Shown here: in pieces, positions 24,148-33,499 of the stretch | Numbering within the stretch: the first letter of the stretch is position 1 | How the letters are laid out: every line of letters begins with the position of its first letter | Assembly (NCBI RefSeq): GCF_048820935.1 | Contig: NZ_JBMERD010000008.1 | Coordinates: forward strand, 62,001-126,000 | Source: Algicoccus sp048820935 | GTDB taxonomy: Bacteria; Pseudomonadota; Gammaproteobacteria; Burkholderiales; Burkholderiaceae_B | Length of the DNA: 64,000 nt | Direction: 5' to 3' | The notes under the pieces: model-generated | Told to the model about the DNA's origin: nothing | Seen by the model: the letters and a program-made list of their open reading frames with translations, nothing else | The model's database searches: none | Program-made: the position numbers and the translations under genes

Positions 24148-24752
24148 CACAGGGATTGCCTTTGCGTAAAGACCTATTACAAATCGCCGAGTGGATTGAG
24201 CCCGGTAGTCGAGTGCTGGATCTAGGTTGCGGCGATGGTGCTTTGCTCGATCACCTTCAGCAGACACGACAGGTCACAGGCGTTGGCGTTGAGATCAATG
24301 ACGAGCGCGTGCTCGGGTGCGCGCGTCGTGGCGTGGATGTGATTCAACAAAACTTGGAAGAGGGCTTAGCCCTTTTTTCTGACAAGTGTTTTGATACGGT
24401 TGTGCTGTCGTTGACATTGCAATCGGTTTTGCAAACCGAACATATTTTGCGCGAAATGAAGCGTGTTGCGCATCACGGCGTCGTGTCGTTTCCAAACTTT
24501 GGTTACTTCACCCACGGACTGTCACTGCTGCGTGGGCGTATGCCGATGAGTTCACAAATGCCCTACAAGTGGTACAACACGCCGAACATTCATCTGTGTA
24601 CACTCAAAGACTTTGAAGATCTGAGCCGTCAACTGGAATTAGAAGTTGAAGCCAGAAAAACTTACAACACAGAGCGCGAAGTGACTTGGCTGGCAGGTTG
24701 GCGAGCGACTTTGGCGTTGTATCGGTTTCGCTCAGAACCCGGTCAGGCATGA
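24144..24752 (+). CDS. metW: Methionine biosynthesis protein MetW
   Basis: Encodes 202 residues of a class I SAM-dependent methyltransferase-like fold. The SAM-binding motif VLDLGCGDGALL is at 24-35. The MetW-typical blocks SLTLQSV and FPNFGYFTHGLSLLRGRMP follow. MetW is always paired with MetX in this lineage and is needed for full homoserine acyltransferase activity; its exact biochemical role is debated. It starts in the ATGA overlap with metX. Confidence 0.93.
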   Translation: MTQGLPLRKDLLQIAEWIEPGSRVLDLGCGDGALLDHLQQTRQVTGVGVEINDERVLGCARRGVDVIQQNLEEGLALFSDKCFDTVVLSLTLQSVLQTEHILREMKRVAHHGVVSFPNFGYFTHGLSLLRGRMPMSSQMPYKWYNTPNIHLCTLKDFEDLSRQLELEVEARKTYNTEREVTWLAGWRATLALYRFRSEPGQA

Positions 24753-24836
24753 TCACACCGTGAAGACATCGCTGCCTGAGATCAAACAACTCGTCAGTTA
24801 CGGGCGCGGTGAGTCTGTCGCCAAGCTGGAGGTCGC

Positions 24837-26084
24837 ATGAAAACTTCACTGAGCGTCTACATGGGACGACGCGTGGCCCCCTTGTTGTTTTTAGGGTTTG
24901 CCAGCGGCTTGCCCCTTGCTTTAACAGGTGGAACTTTACAAGCTTGGGCGACCGTTGAAAACGTGTCGTTGCAGGAAATTGGTTTTTTGACGTTGATCGG
25001 CACCGCGTACACGTTGAAGTTCCTCTGGGCGCCGCTCATTGATCGCTATACACCAGGTTTTTTAGGTCGTCGCCGAGGATGGATTCTGGTAACGCAAATT
25101 CTTTTGGCGATCGGATTCATTCTGATGGGGCGTTTATCGCCTGCTAGTGCGTTAGGCAGTTTGGCACTACTGGCTGTGTTTGTCGCGTTTCTGTCAGCCA
25201 CACAAGACATTGCGTTTGATGCCTACCGTACAGATGTGCTTGAACCTAGAGAACGTGGGGCGGGTGCTGCCTTGTCCGTATTGGGTTACCGGGTTGCCAT
25301 GCTGGTGTCGGGTGGTTTTGCACTGGTGCTGGCAGATCAGTGGGTGGGTTGGTCCAATATGTATGCGCTGATGGGGGTTTTAATGCTCTTTGTGGCGTTG
25401 GCGACATTCTGGGCGCCTGATCCACAAACACCGGTTTCTGCTCCTGCGTCACTAGAAAAAGCCATCACAGCACCTTTGATTGAGTTTTTTAAGCGTCCTC
25501 AAGCCTGGACTTTGTTGTTGCTGATCGTGCTCTACAAATTGGGTGATGCGTTTGCAGGTGCTTTATCAACGACGTTTCTGATTCGAGGTGCTGAATTCAC
25601 AGCGTCTGAAGTGGGGGCGGTCAATAAGATTCTGGGTCTGGCTGCCACCATTTTTGGGGCGCTCTATGGCGGTGCCTTAATGGCGCGCCTTGGCCTTTAT
25701 CGTTCATTGCTGTTGTTTGGATTACTACAAGCCGTATCGAATCTTGGCTACTGGGCCATTGCTGTGGGGCCCCATAGCATCTGGCTTATGGCGGGTGCAG
25801 TGGCGTTAGAGAACGTCTGTGGCGGCATGGGAACTGCGGCGTTTGTGGCGTTACTGATGGGACTATGCCGTCGGGAATTCTCGGCAACTCAGTTTGCGCT
25901 GTTATCAGCTTTGTCGGCGGTTGGCAGAACCTATTTAGCTGGACCACTCACACCACCTTTGGTGGCGTGGTTGGATTGGCCTGGTTTTTTCTTGTTGACG
26001 GTACTGATCGCTTTGCCGGGTGTGATCCTGTTGTGGTGGCGTCGGGCTGACATTGAACAAATTGATGCGCAAGGCCGCGTATAA
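24837..26084 (+). CDS. ampG: AmpG family muropeptide MFS transporter
   Basis: Encodes 415 residues with about 12 membrane helices of the major facilitator type. AmpG imports anhydromuropeptides from the periplasm for cell-wall recycling. Characteristic blocks: LLFLGFASGLPLALTGGTLQ near 17-36, FLWAPLIDRYTPGFLGRRRG near 63-82 and SATQDIAFDAYRTDVL near 120. GGAGG lies 5-6 bases before the ATG. It stands 84 bases after metW, perhaps in the same transcript but without a functional link. Confidence 0.9.
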   Translation: MKTSLSVYMGRRVAPLLFLGFASGLPLALTGGTLQAWATVENVSLQEIGFLTLIGTAYTLKFLWAPLIDRYTPGFLGRRRGWILVTQILLAIGFILMGRLSPASALGSLALLAVFVAFLSATQDIAFDAYRTDVLEPRERGAGAALSVLGYRVAMLVSGGFALVLADQWVGWSNMYALMGVLMLFVALATFWAPDPQTPVSAPASLEKAITAPLIEFFKRPQAWTLLLLIVLYKLGDAFAGALSTTFLIRGAEFTASEVGAVNKILGLAATIFGALYGGALMARLGLYRSLLLFGLLQAVSNLGYWAIAVGPHSIWLMAGAVALENVCGGMGTAAFVALLMGLCRREFSATQFALLSALSAVGRTYLAGPLTPPLVAWLDWPGFFLLTVLIALPGVILLWWRRADIEQIDAQGRV

Positions 26085-26154
26085 GACACGGCACTTGCAG
26101 GACTTAGCTCACTGACCAGTTAGTGTTGTGACAGAAATTTGCCACAGAGGTTAG

Positions 26155-26943
26155 TCAGAGAGTCCAGTCATAATCAATGGTGAGTGGTGCGTGATCTGAG
26201 AACCGATCGTCTTTATAGATTTGAGGGTTCGATGCACGGGCTGCGATGCCAGGTGTGGCGATGTGATAGTCAATACGCCACCCCACGTTTTTAGCCCAGG
26301 CTTGACCACGATTACTCCACCACGTGTACTGATCTTCGCCCGGTTCGAGTTGTCGAAAGACATCGACTAAACCAATCTCGTCAAATACATAATCGAGCCA
26401 AGCGCGCTCTTCAGGCAAGAAACCAGAGTTTTTACGGTTACCACGCCAGTTTTTAAGATCGATTTCTTTGTGTGCGATGTTCCAGTCGCCACACACAATC
26501 AACTCTTGACCGTTTTCTTTGTATTCCTGCATACGAGCCTCTAACCAAGGGCCAAAAGCATCCAGAAATCGCATTTTGACGGCCTGACGCTCATCACCGC
26601 TAGAGCCTGAAGGTAAATAGGCACTGGCCACGGTCAGTCCTGGCCAGCGTGCCACGACTAAGCGACCTTCTTGGTCAAACTCTTCTAGATCTAGACCCGT
26701 TGTGATCTCAGCGTTTTGTGGTTGTAAATAGAGTCCAACACCGCTGTAGCCTTTCTTCTGTGCAAAATGAAAATGGCCTGTGTAATCATGTGGATCACTG
26801 AGCTCTTCGGACAAGTCTGGTGCCTGTGCCTTTAACTCCTGAAGACAGACAATGTCAGGTTGATGTTCTAGTAACCAGTCTGATAAGCCTTTACGAAAGG
26901 CGCTGCGGATACCATTCGCGTTTAAAGAGGTAATTCGAAGCAC
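26155..26943 (-). CDS. xth: Exodeoxyribonuclease III (AP endonuclease family)
   Basis: Encodes 262 residues, the usual size. It is the Mg-dependent exonuclease/AP endonuclease of base excision repair. LRITSLNANGIRSAF at the start, LQELKAQ with the metal-binding Glu, CGDWNIAH with Asp/Asn, GWRIDYHIAT, and the C-terminal SDHAPLTID with catalytic Asp-His are all present. The start is GTG 26943, because GGGAG lies 7 bases upstream. The frame is open to 27012, but that would overlap the divergent pyrE. Confidence 0.93.
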   Translation of the reverse strand: MLRITSLNANGIRSAFRKGLSDWLLEHQPDIVCLQELKAQAPDLSEELSDPHDYTGHFHFAQKKGYSGVGLYLQPQNAEITTGLDLEEFDQEGRLVVARWPGLTVASAYLPSGSSGDERQAVKMRFLDAFGPWLEARMQEYKENGQELIVCGDWNIAHKEIDLKNWRGNRKNSGFLPEERAWLDYVFDEIGLVDVFRQLEPGEDQYTWWSNRGQAWAKNVGWRIDYHIATPGIAARASNPQIYKDDRFSDHAPLTIDYDWTL

Positions 26944-27003
26944 TTGGGTCTCCCTGAATGCAATAATAGAGCCCGATTTTGATTTCTCTAATAGCCGTGA
27001 GCC

Positions 27004-27693
27004 ATGAACCAACTATCCCCATCGTTTGATCGACAGTCTTTTGTACGTTTTGCGCTGGATGAAGGCGTTTTGCGCTTTGGTCAGTTTGAAACCAAATCGG
27101 GACGTTTAAGCCCGTATTTCTTTAATGCTGGTCTTTTTAACACGGGTGCCAGCGTTGGGCGATTGGGTCAATTTTACGCACAAGCGCTTTTAGAGTCAGG
27201 TTTGTCCTTTGATATGTTGTTTGGACCGGCCTATAAAGGCATTCCTTTGGCGACTTGTGCAGCCATTGCGTTGTCGCAAGACCCACGTTGTGGTCAAGAT
27301 GTGCCTTTTGCATTTAATCGCAAAGAAGCGAAAGCACATGGTGAAGGTGGCACGCTTGTTGGAGCGCCTCTCAAAGGGCGTGTTGTGATCGTTGATGACG
27401 TGATTACAGCAGGGACTTCGGTGCGTGAGTCAGTTGATATCATTCGTGCACAAGGTGCTGAGCCTGCCGGTGTTTTAATCGCCATGGACAGAATGGAAAG
27501 AGCGGGTGCAGATGGTGCGTTGAGCGTAAATTCTGCGGTGCAAGACGTTGCGCAACGTTACGGTATGCCCGTTATTTCGATTGCAAACTTAAATGATATT
27601 TTGACTTGGCTGTCTACCGATGCGACGTTTCAGACGCATGAGACGGCTGTCAAAGCGTACCGCGACCGTTACGGCATTCAGTCCGATATCTGA
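27004..27693 (+). CDS. pyrE: Orotate phosphoribosyltransferase
   Basis: Encodes 229 residues. It joins orotate to PRPP to form OMP in pyrimidine synthesis. The PRPP-binding motif VVIVDDVITAGTSVRESVDI is in the second half, with FETKSGRLSPYFFNAG near the start and FGPAYKGIPLA and FAFNRKEAKAHGEGG in the middle. ATG 27004 is divergent from xth with 60 bases between starts. Confidence 0.95.
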   Translation: MNQLSPSFDRQSFVRFALDEGVLRFGQFETKSGRLSPYFFNAGLFNTGASVGRLGQFYAQALLESGLSFDMLFGPAYKGIPLATCAAIALSQDPRCGQDVPFAFNRKEAKAHGEGGTLVGAPLKGRVVIVDDVITAGTSVRESVDIIRAQGAEPAGVLIAMDRMERAGADGALSVNSAVQDVAQRYGMPVISIANLNDILTWLSTDATFQTHETAVKAYRDRYGIQSDI

Positions 27694-27757
27694 AGAAAAC
27701 CTGTCTCAGACATTAAAGACTGAACTCTGACACAGAGGCGGGCAAAATAGGGCAGGC

Positions 27758-27817
27758 GGGTGTGTCGGTCATTTTGCTTGATCAACACACCCACGATGCA
27801 GTTTGCTCACTGCATCG
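27758..27817. terminator. Two adjacent hairpins between convergent pyrE and gatB
   Basis: GGGTGTGT (27758-27765) pairs with ACACACCC (27785-27792), and directly after it CGATGCAGT (27794-27802) pairs with ACTGCATCG (27809-27817). They sit between the pyrE and gatB stop codons. No clear U tract follows on either side, but the position suggests both transcripts end here. Confidence 0.5.
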
Positions 27818-27822
27818 ATCAC

Positions 27823-29280
27823 TCAACTGTCGAGTTTTTCTTTCAACAAGGCATTGACTTGTGCAGGGTTGGCCTTGCCTTTGGCAATTCGCATCACCTG
27901 ACCGATCAATGAGTTAAAGGCTTTTTGTTTGCCCGCGCGATACTCTTCGACAATCGCTGGATGATTGGCCAATACTTCATCAATCATTGCACCAATTGCC
28001 CCCGCATCGCTGATTTGTTTCAAACCTTTGCTTTCAATGATGGCATCGGCATCTGCTTGCTCGCCGGCTTGCCACATGTCCGCAAAGACTTCACGGGCGA
28101 TTTTGTTGGAGATCGTGCCATCGGCAATGCGTCGAATCAAACCGGCCAGTGCTTTGGCTTGGATCGGGCATGCATCGATACCGATCTCTTCACGGTTCAA
28201 ACCGGCCGAAATCTCACTCATCATCCAGTTGGCAGCCAGTTTGGCTTGATCAGCTTCTAACTCTGCCATTAACTGTTGGAAGTAGTTGGCCATGGCGCGG
28301 GATTGGCAGATTTGTTCAACGTCTTCGAGCGATAAGCCGTATTCGCTGACAAAACGGTCCCTTAGCTGTTGTGGCAATTCAGGCATGGAAGCACGAACTC
28401 GATCCACCCAGTCTTGTGAAACGATCAGTGCGGGCAGATCTGGATCAGGGAAGTAGCGATAGTCATGGGCATCTTCTTTCGTGCGCATGCTGCGTGTTTC
28501 ATCGCGATCAGCATCGTAAAGTCGGGTTTCCTGAATGATTCGTCCACCACTCTCTAAAACGTCGATTTGTCGCTCGATTTCGTACAGAATGGCGCGTTCC
28601 AAGAATCGGAATGAGTTTACGTTCTTAGTTTCGGTGCGTGTGCCATAGGCTTCTTGACCTTTAGGGCGCACGGAGACGTTGGCATCCATACGGAATGAGC
28701 CTTCTTGCATGTTGCCATCACAAATGCCTAACCAGACAACGAGCGTATGCAGTGCACGTGCATAGGCAACTGCTTGCGCGGCCGAACGCATGTCGGGCTC
28801 AGAAACGACTTCCAGCAATGGTGTGCCGGCTCGATTTAGGTCAATTCCTGAGCAAGGTCTGCCTTGATCGTCGGTAAAGTTCTCATGAATGGATTTACCA
28901 GCATCCTCTTCTAAGTGAGCGCGTGTGAGCGCAAATTTGAACGGTTCACCGTTTACCATGCAGGCAATATGGCCACCTTGGACGATTGGCAGTTTGTCCT
29001 GGCTGATCTGATAGTTTTTAGGCAGATCGGGATAGAAATAGTTTTTACGCTCAAAGATAGAACGTGGGGCAATGTGCGCATCAACGGCCAGACCGAAACG
29101 AATGGCATGCTCAACGGCTGCGCGGTTTAAGACAGGCAGTGTGCCGGGCAATGCCAGATCGACTACGTCGGCTTGCGTGTTGGGGCTTGCGCCATAGCGT
29201 GTGGCACTGCGTGAAAAAATCTTACTGTGCGTGGCCAGTTGCACGTGTGTTTCTAGGCCAATAACGACTTCCCAGTTCAT
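27823..29280 (-). CDS. gatB: Asp-tRNA(Asn)/Glu-tRNA(Gln) amidotransferase subunit B
   Basis: Encodes 485 residues. GatB is the kinase-like and tRNA-binding subunit of the GatCAB complex, which converts Glu-tRNA(Gln) and/or Asp-tRNA(Asn) to the amide. The start MNWEVVIGLETHVQL, FYPDLPKNYQISQ, and TKNVNSFRFLERAI are family blocks; the C-terminal YqeY-like tail domain is present (LIGQVMRIAKGKANP). The ATG overlaps the gatA end by 4 bases. Confidence 0.96.
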   Translation of the reverse strand: MNWEVVIGLETHVQLATHSKIFSRSATRYGASPNTQADVVDLALPGTLPVLNRAAVEHAIRFGLAVDAHIAPRSIFERKNYFYPDLPKNYQISQDKLPIVQGGHIACMVNGEPFKFALTRAHLEEDAGKSIHENFTDDQGRPCSGIDLNRAGTPLLEVVSEPDMRSAAQAVAYARALHTLVVWLGICDGNMQEGSFRMDANVSVRPKGQEAYGTRTETKNVNSFRFLERAILYEIERQIDVLESGGRIIQETRLYDADRDETRSMRTKEDAHDYRYFPDPDLPALIVSQDWVDRVRASMPELPQQLRDRFVSEYGLSLEDVEQICQSRAMANYFQQLMAELEADQAKLAANWMMSEISAGLNREEIGIDACPIQAKALAGLIRRIADGTISNKIAREVFADMWQAGEQADADAIIESKGLKQISDAGAIGAMIDEVLANHPAIVEEYRAGKQKAFNSLIGQVMRIAKGKANPAQVNALLKEKLDS

Positions 29281-30806
29281 GATGTCACTCCGGGACGGTG
29301 CAGATGCCAGTCTGTGGCGTTCTGATAATGGGTTGCGGTGGACAGCAGACGTGGCTCTTCAAAATGAGGGCCAATCAGTTGCAGACCTACCGGTAATGAT
29401 TGTTGTTTGTAGCCTTTGGCAAATCCGCATGGAATCGACATGGCAGGCAGTCCAGCGAGGTTCACACCCAGTGTGTAGATGTCGCCAAGCCATTCCTGCA
29501 GCGGATTGTCTTGTTGGTGGCCAATGGCGGGTGCCACAGTTGGACTAACTGGACCCACAATGAGATCGCAGTCTTGTGTCAATGCACGACGAAAATCTTG
29601 CGTGATCAGCTGACGCAATTGCTGCGCTTTCACATAAAACGCATCGTAGTAGCCGTGTGACAACACATAGGTACCAATCATGATGCGTTTGCGAACTTCA
29701 TCACCAAAGGCTTGTGCGCGTGAACGAGCCTGCATCTGTTCTAAACCGTCGTAATCTTGTGCACGATACCCAAAACGCACGGCGTCATAGCGTGACAGGT
29801 TGCTAGAGGCTTCGGCTGAGCCAATGACGTAATACGCGGGAATACACAGTTCCGTGTTGGGCAATTCGATGTCAACACGAGTCGCACCTAGGCGAGTCAA
29901 TTCAGTGATGGCGTTGTCAACGGCTTGTGCCACACCCGTATCTAGACCTTGTGCAAAGTACTCTTTGGGAATCCCGATGCGCAGTCCTTTAAGTGGCTGT
30001 GCTGTATCGGCTTGTTCCATTTGTTGCTGATACTGGGACAGGATGCGACCGGGTGCATTGGTTTGCCCAGCGCAGGTTTGCACGCAGGTGGCATCGCGAT
30101 CATCAAAGCCACTGATGGTGTCGACCAGATGCGCCAGATCCTGCGCATGACGGGCAAACATCCCTGCTTGATCTAGGCTGGAGGCGTAAGCAATCATGCC
30201 GTAGCGTGACACAACACCGTATGTTGGGCGAATGCCGCTGATCCCACAAAATGCAGAAGGTAAGCGGGTGGAGCCACCGGTGTCGGTACCTGTGGCGGCC
30301 ATGGCCAAACCGGCAGCAACGGCGGCAGCTGAGCCACCCGATGAGCCGCCGGGCACAACATCGTGGTCCCATGGGTTACGTACGGGACCAAATGAAGTGT
30401 GCTCATTGCCTGAGCCCATGCCAAATTCATCACAACTGACTTTGCCTAAGCAAACAGTTTGTGCTTGGCGCAAAGACTCCACAGCTGCAGCATCGAATGG
30501 ACTGACATAGTTGTCTAGCATGCGACTGCCTGCGGTGGTGCGCCAGCCTTGGGTGACAAAGAGGTCTTTGTGCGCCAAAGGGATACCGGCCAAGAAACTG
30601 TCTGGATTCTTGGCGCGCCAGTCATCAGCCTCACGAGCTTGTGCAAGCGTGAGTTCTGGATTGACGTCAATGAAGGCATTGAGTGATGCGTTGGCTTCGA
30701 TATCGGTGAGTAATTGTTGGGCTAATTCTGTCGCACTGACCTTGCGGTCACGCAAAGCGACATTAAGCTGAGTTATGCCATCAAAGGCATCTAGGGCTGT
30801 AGTCAT
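29277..30806 (-). CDS. gatA: Asp-tRNA(Asn)/Glu-tRNA(Gln) amidotransferase subunit A
   Basis: Encodes 509 residues of the amidase-signature family. GatA releases ammonia from glutamine for the amidation on GatB. The Ser-cisSer-Lys triad is visible: Lys80 (PLAHKDLF), Ser155 or 156 in PGGSSGGSAAA, and Ser179 in GTDTGGSTRLPSAFCG. It lies between gatC and gatB in the usual C-A-B order, 47 bases after gatC. Confidence 0.96.
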   Translation of the reverse strand: MTTALDAFDGITQLNVALRDRKVSATELAQQLLTDIEANASLNAFIDVNPELTLAQAREADDWRAKNPDSFLAGIPLAHKDLFVTQGWRTTAGSRMLDNYVSPFDAAAVESLRQAQTVCLGKVSCDEFGMGSGNEHTSFGPVRNPWDHDVVPGGSSGGSAAAVAAGLAMAATGTDTGGSTRLPSAFCGISGIRPTYGVVSRYGMIAYASSLDQAGMFARHAQDLAHLVDTISGFDDRDATCVQTCAGQTNAPGRILSQYQQQMEQADTAQPLKGLRIGIPKEYFAQGLDTGVAQAVDNAITELTRLGATRVDIELPNTELCIPAYYVIGSAEASSNLSRYDAVRFGYRAQDYDGLEQMQARSRAQAFGDEVRKRIMIGTYVLSHGYYDAFYVKAQQLRQLITQDFRRALTQDCDLIVGPVSPTVAPAIGHQQDNPLQEWLGDIYTLGVNLAGLPAMSIPCGFAKGYKQQSLPVGLQLIGPHFEEPRLLSTATHYQNATDWHLHRPGVTS

Positions 30807-30853
30807 CGTAAGTTCTGAGTAGAGGTTCGGTGAGCGATTCGGGTCGTTGGGGT

Positions 30854-31162
30854 TTATTCAATGACACGAGGCACAAGGAATAAGCCGTCTTGCTGTGCAG
30901 GCGCATTGGCCATCTGCGCTTCGCGCTCTTGGAGCGTGAGCGTTGGGGATGGTTCGTCATCGCGCAGACGAAGTGAAATGTCTTCCAGGGCGCTTAGTGG
31001 ATGCGTCAGAGGTTCAACCCCGTCAGTATTGACAGCCTGGAGCGACTGGATCAGTGTGAGCGCTTCGTTAAGTTCCGTTTGCACCTGTGCCAGTTCTTGT
31101 TCATTGAGTTCAAGACGGGCCAGTTCAGCAAGCCGTGCGACGTCGTTTGGAGTCAGAGCCAT
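30854..31162 (-). CDS. gatC: Asp-tRNA(Asn)/Glu-tRNA(Gln) amidotransferase subunit C
   Basis: Encodes 102 residues, the normal size of GatC, the small subunit that wraps around and stabilises GatA. The N-terminus LTPNDVARLAELARLELNEQ and the central LQAVNTDGVEPLTHPL, then LRDDEP, are diagnostic. It is the first gene of gatCAB and is divergent from mreB over 260 bases. Confidence 0.95.
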   Translation of the reverse strand: MALTPNDVARLAELARLELNEQELAQVQTELNEALTLIQSLQAVNTDGVEPLTHPLSALEDISLRLRDDEPSPTLTLQEREAQMANAPAQQDGLFLVPRVIE

Positions 31163-31218
31163 GTTTGATCAACACTTGAAAGGTCAGTGGTGCCTCTGTA
31201 ATGAGCGTCACTGACTGT

Positions 31219-31304
31219 TGGTTATGATAAAAGAGGTTTCGGATCACTGCCGAAATTTGAAAGCGATCGTGCAAATACAGATGGATTATAAGTTATCATA
31301 ACCA
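31219..31304. promoter_or_regulatory. Distant 12-bp inverted repeats in the gatC-mreB promoter region
   Basis: TGGTTATGATAA (31219-31230) and its exact reverse complement TTATCATAACCA (31293-31304) lie 62 bases apart, placed symmetrically in the space between the divergent gatC and mreB genes. They could be two sites for one regulator, one per promoter. No known operator was recognised. Confidence 0.4.
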
Positions 31305-31422
31305 GCTATAAGTTGGGTCTGAGTGGTTGGGCTCGTGTGCATGATCTGTTTAACGAGATTGTTGCCCGTTTAATCACGTCAGGTCGAGCATCTTTTTCTA
31401 CCCTATTTTTTGGCTTTTTCGC

Positions 31423-32469
31423 ATGTTTGGATTCCTCCGTAGCTATTTTTCAAGCGATATGGCGATTGACCTTGGTACGGCCAATACGCTGATTTACGTC
31501 CGCGGTAAAGGGATCGTCCTAGATGAACCGTCTGTTGTGGCGATTCGCCACGAAGGCAGTGGCGGCGGTGGGCGTCGTTTGATTCAGGCGGTCGGTCGTG
31601 AAGCCAAACAGATGCTAGGTCGCGTGCCGGGCAACATAGAAGCGATTCGTCCGATGAAAGACGGTGTGATTGCTGATTTTACGGTGACTGAGCAGATGCT
31701 CAAGCAATTTATCCGTATGGTGCATCCACGCAATATCCTGGCACCCAGTCCCCGTATTATTGTTTGTGTCCCTTGTGGGTCGACCCAAGTGGAGCGTCGC
31801 GCGATTCGTGAGTCCGCTTTAGGTGCAGGTGCCAGTCAGGTCTATCTGATTGAAGAGCCGATGGCCGCTGCGATTGGAGCCGGTTTGAACGTCTCGGATG
31901 CCAGTGGTTCGATGGTGGTTGATATTGGTGGCGGTACAACCGAAGTCGCTGTGATTTCATTGGGTGGCATGGTCTACAAAGGCTCTGTGCGCGTCGGTGG
32001 TGACAAATTCGACGAGTCCATCGTGAATTACATTCGTCGCAACTACGGTATGTTGATTGGTGAGCCAACTGCCGAGCTCATCAAAAAAGAGATTGGCTCT
32101 GCATTCCCGGGCACTGAGGTTCGTGAGATCGAAGTGAAGGGCCGTAACCTGGCTGAAGGCATCCCCCGTAGTTTCACGGTGTCTTCGAGTGAAGTGTTGG
32201 AGTCGCTGACTGACCCTTTGAATCAGATCGTGTTGGCGGTTAAAACAGCGCTTGAGAATACACCGCCAGAATTGGGTGCAGACATTACAGACAAAGGGAT
32301 TGCTTTGACGGGTGGTGGTGCGTTGCTTGCCGATCTGGATCGCCTGATTCAGGAAGAAACGGGTTTGCCCGTGGTGGTGGCAGAAGATCCTCTGACGTGT
32401 GTGGTGCGTGGTTGCGGTGATGCGCTTGAGCATCTGGAGCAACTGGGTGGCATCTTTATTGACGACTGA
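31423..32469 (+). CDS. mreB: Rod-shape-determining actin homologue MreB
   Basis: Encodes 348 residues. MreB filaments guide lateral wall synthesis at the inner membrane. The actin-fold nucleotide motifs are DLGTANTLIYV near 16-26, VVDIGGGTTEVAVISLGG near 166-183 and TGGGALL near 292. The N-terminus MFGFLRSYFSSD is the amphipathic membrane-binding segment. The first of five cell-elongation genes (mreBCD, mrdAB). Confidence 0.97.
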   Translation: MFGFLRSYFSSDMAIDLGTANTLIYVRGKGIVLDEPSVVAIRHEGSGGGGRRLIQAVGREAKQMLGRVPGNIEAIRPMKDGVIADFTVTEQMLKQFIRMVHPRNILAPSPRIIVCVPCGSTQVERRAIRESALGAGASQVYLIEEPMAAAIGAGLNVSDASGSMVVDIGGGTTEVAVISLGGMVYKGSVRVGGDKFDESIVNYIRRNYGMLIGEPTAELIKKEIGSAFPGTEVREIEVKGRNLAEGIPRSFTVSSSEVLESLTDPLNQIVLAVKTALENTPPELGADITDKGIALTGGGALLADLDRLIQEETGLPVVVAEDPLTCVVRGCGDALEHLEQLGGIFIDD

Positions 32470-32554
32470 GTCTGATTGATGGCGTTGGTGTTGTAACGAA
32501 CGCCAGTTTCTCAGTGGTCTGAGTCAGTCCATGCGTGGTCGTTGAGGAAGATAA

Positions 32555-33499
32555 ATGTCCGCACCCGCAAAATTAGAATTATTTCGACGTAGCGTACCAG
32601 CTGAAGTCAAGCTGGTGCTGCTTGTCGTCTTGTCAATGGCATTACTCTTATTCGATGCCAACTCGCGCTATTTGGAACCCGTACGTCAAGGCTTAAGCGT
32701 TGTGCTTTATCCGTTTCAGCGGATTGTCATGTTGCCACGCGATGCCATCACATTGGTGCAAGACTACAGCAATGCCGCCAGTTTGCTTAAACAAGAAAGT
32801 GAAGAACTGCAACGCCAGCGCATTGAGTTGGCACAAGTTGTGGCCAATGCCGCGCAATTGGATGCTGAGAATTCTCAACTTCGCAGATTGCTGGGTGTTG
32901 TGGAAGGTAAGCCCACGTATCCGGCTGTTGTGGTGCAAGTATTGTATGAACCCTCGACACCCTATCAACGACGTTTGGTGTTTAATAAAGGCAGCCGCGA
33001 TGGCATTGAGCCGGGGATGCCAGTCATTGACGAGGGTGGTCTAGTCGGACAAATTATTCGGGTGACTCCATTTACCTCAGAGTCTGCCTTGCTCACAGAT
33101 GAACAGTTGGCCGTCCCAGTACAGATTCTGCGCAATGGTTTGCGTTTAATCGCGTTTGGTACGTCGGGTGCGGGTCTGATTGAAGTGCGTTATTTCTCAT
33201 CGGATGCGGATATCCGTGAAGGCGATGTGCTGGTGACAAGTGGTGTGGGGGGTGTGTTTCCAGCTGGCATTTCGGTGGGCACAGTGGGCATTGTTGAACG
33301 AGACTCAGCATCTGGGTTTGCAAAGGCAACCGCACAACCGACCTCTCATCCAGAAAGATATCGCCATTTTTTGATTCTGAAAGTCCCGGTTGTACCGGAC
33401 CGACCTGAAGATCTGCTGATTGAAGAGGTGTGGGCGTCAGAAAACCAGGCAGAATCTGAAACTCAAGGAGACGCGCATGCAAAGCCGGCAGCGGGTTGA
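32555..33499 (+). CDS. mreC: Rod shape-determining protein MreC
   Basis: Encodes 314 residues: a short cytoplasmic start, one membrane helix (about 22-42), a coiled-coil segment rich in Gln/Glu/Leu (about 70-115), then the periplasmic beta-barrel domain with the MreC pattern GSRDGIEPGMPVIDEGGLVG and VTSGVGGVFPAGISVG. It links MreB to the penicillin-binding proteins. GAGGAAG precedes the ATG. Confidence 0.95.
   Translation: MSAPAKLELFRRSVPAEVKLVLLVVLSMALLLFDANSRYLEPVRQGLSVVLYPFQRIVMLPRDAITLVQDYSNAASLLKQESEELQRQRIELAQVVANAAQLDAENSQLRRLLGVVEGKPTYPAVVVQVLYEPSTPYQRRLVFNKGSRDGIEPGMPVIDEGGLVGQIIRVTPFTSESALLTDEQLAVPVQILRNGLRLIAFGTSGAGLIEVRYFSSDADIREGDVLVTSGVGGVFPAGISVGTVGIVERDSASGFAKATAQPTSHPERYRHFLILKVPVVPDRPEDLLIEEVWASENQAESETQGDAHAKPAAG

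Noticed and set aside
31957..32442. 161-residue open frame on the minus strand
   Set aside because: Antisense to mreB; rich in His, Thr and Gln as expected from reversed codons; no ribosome site.
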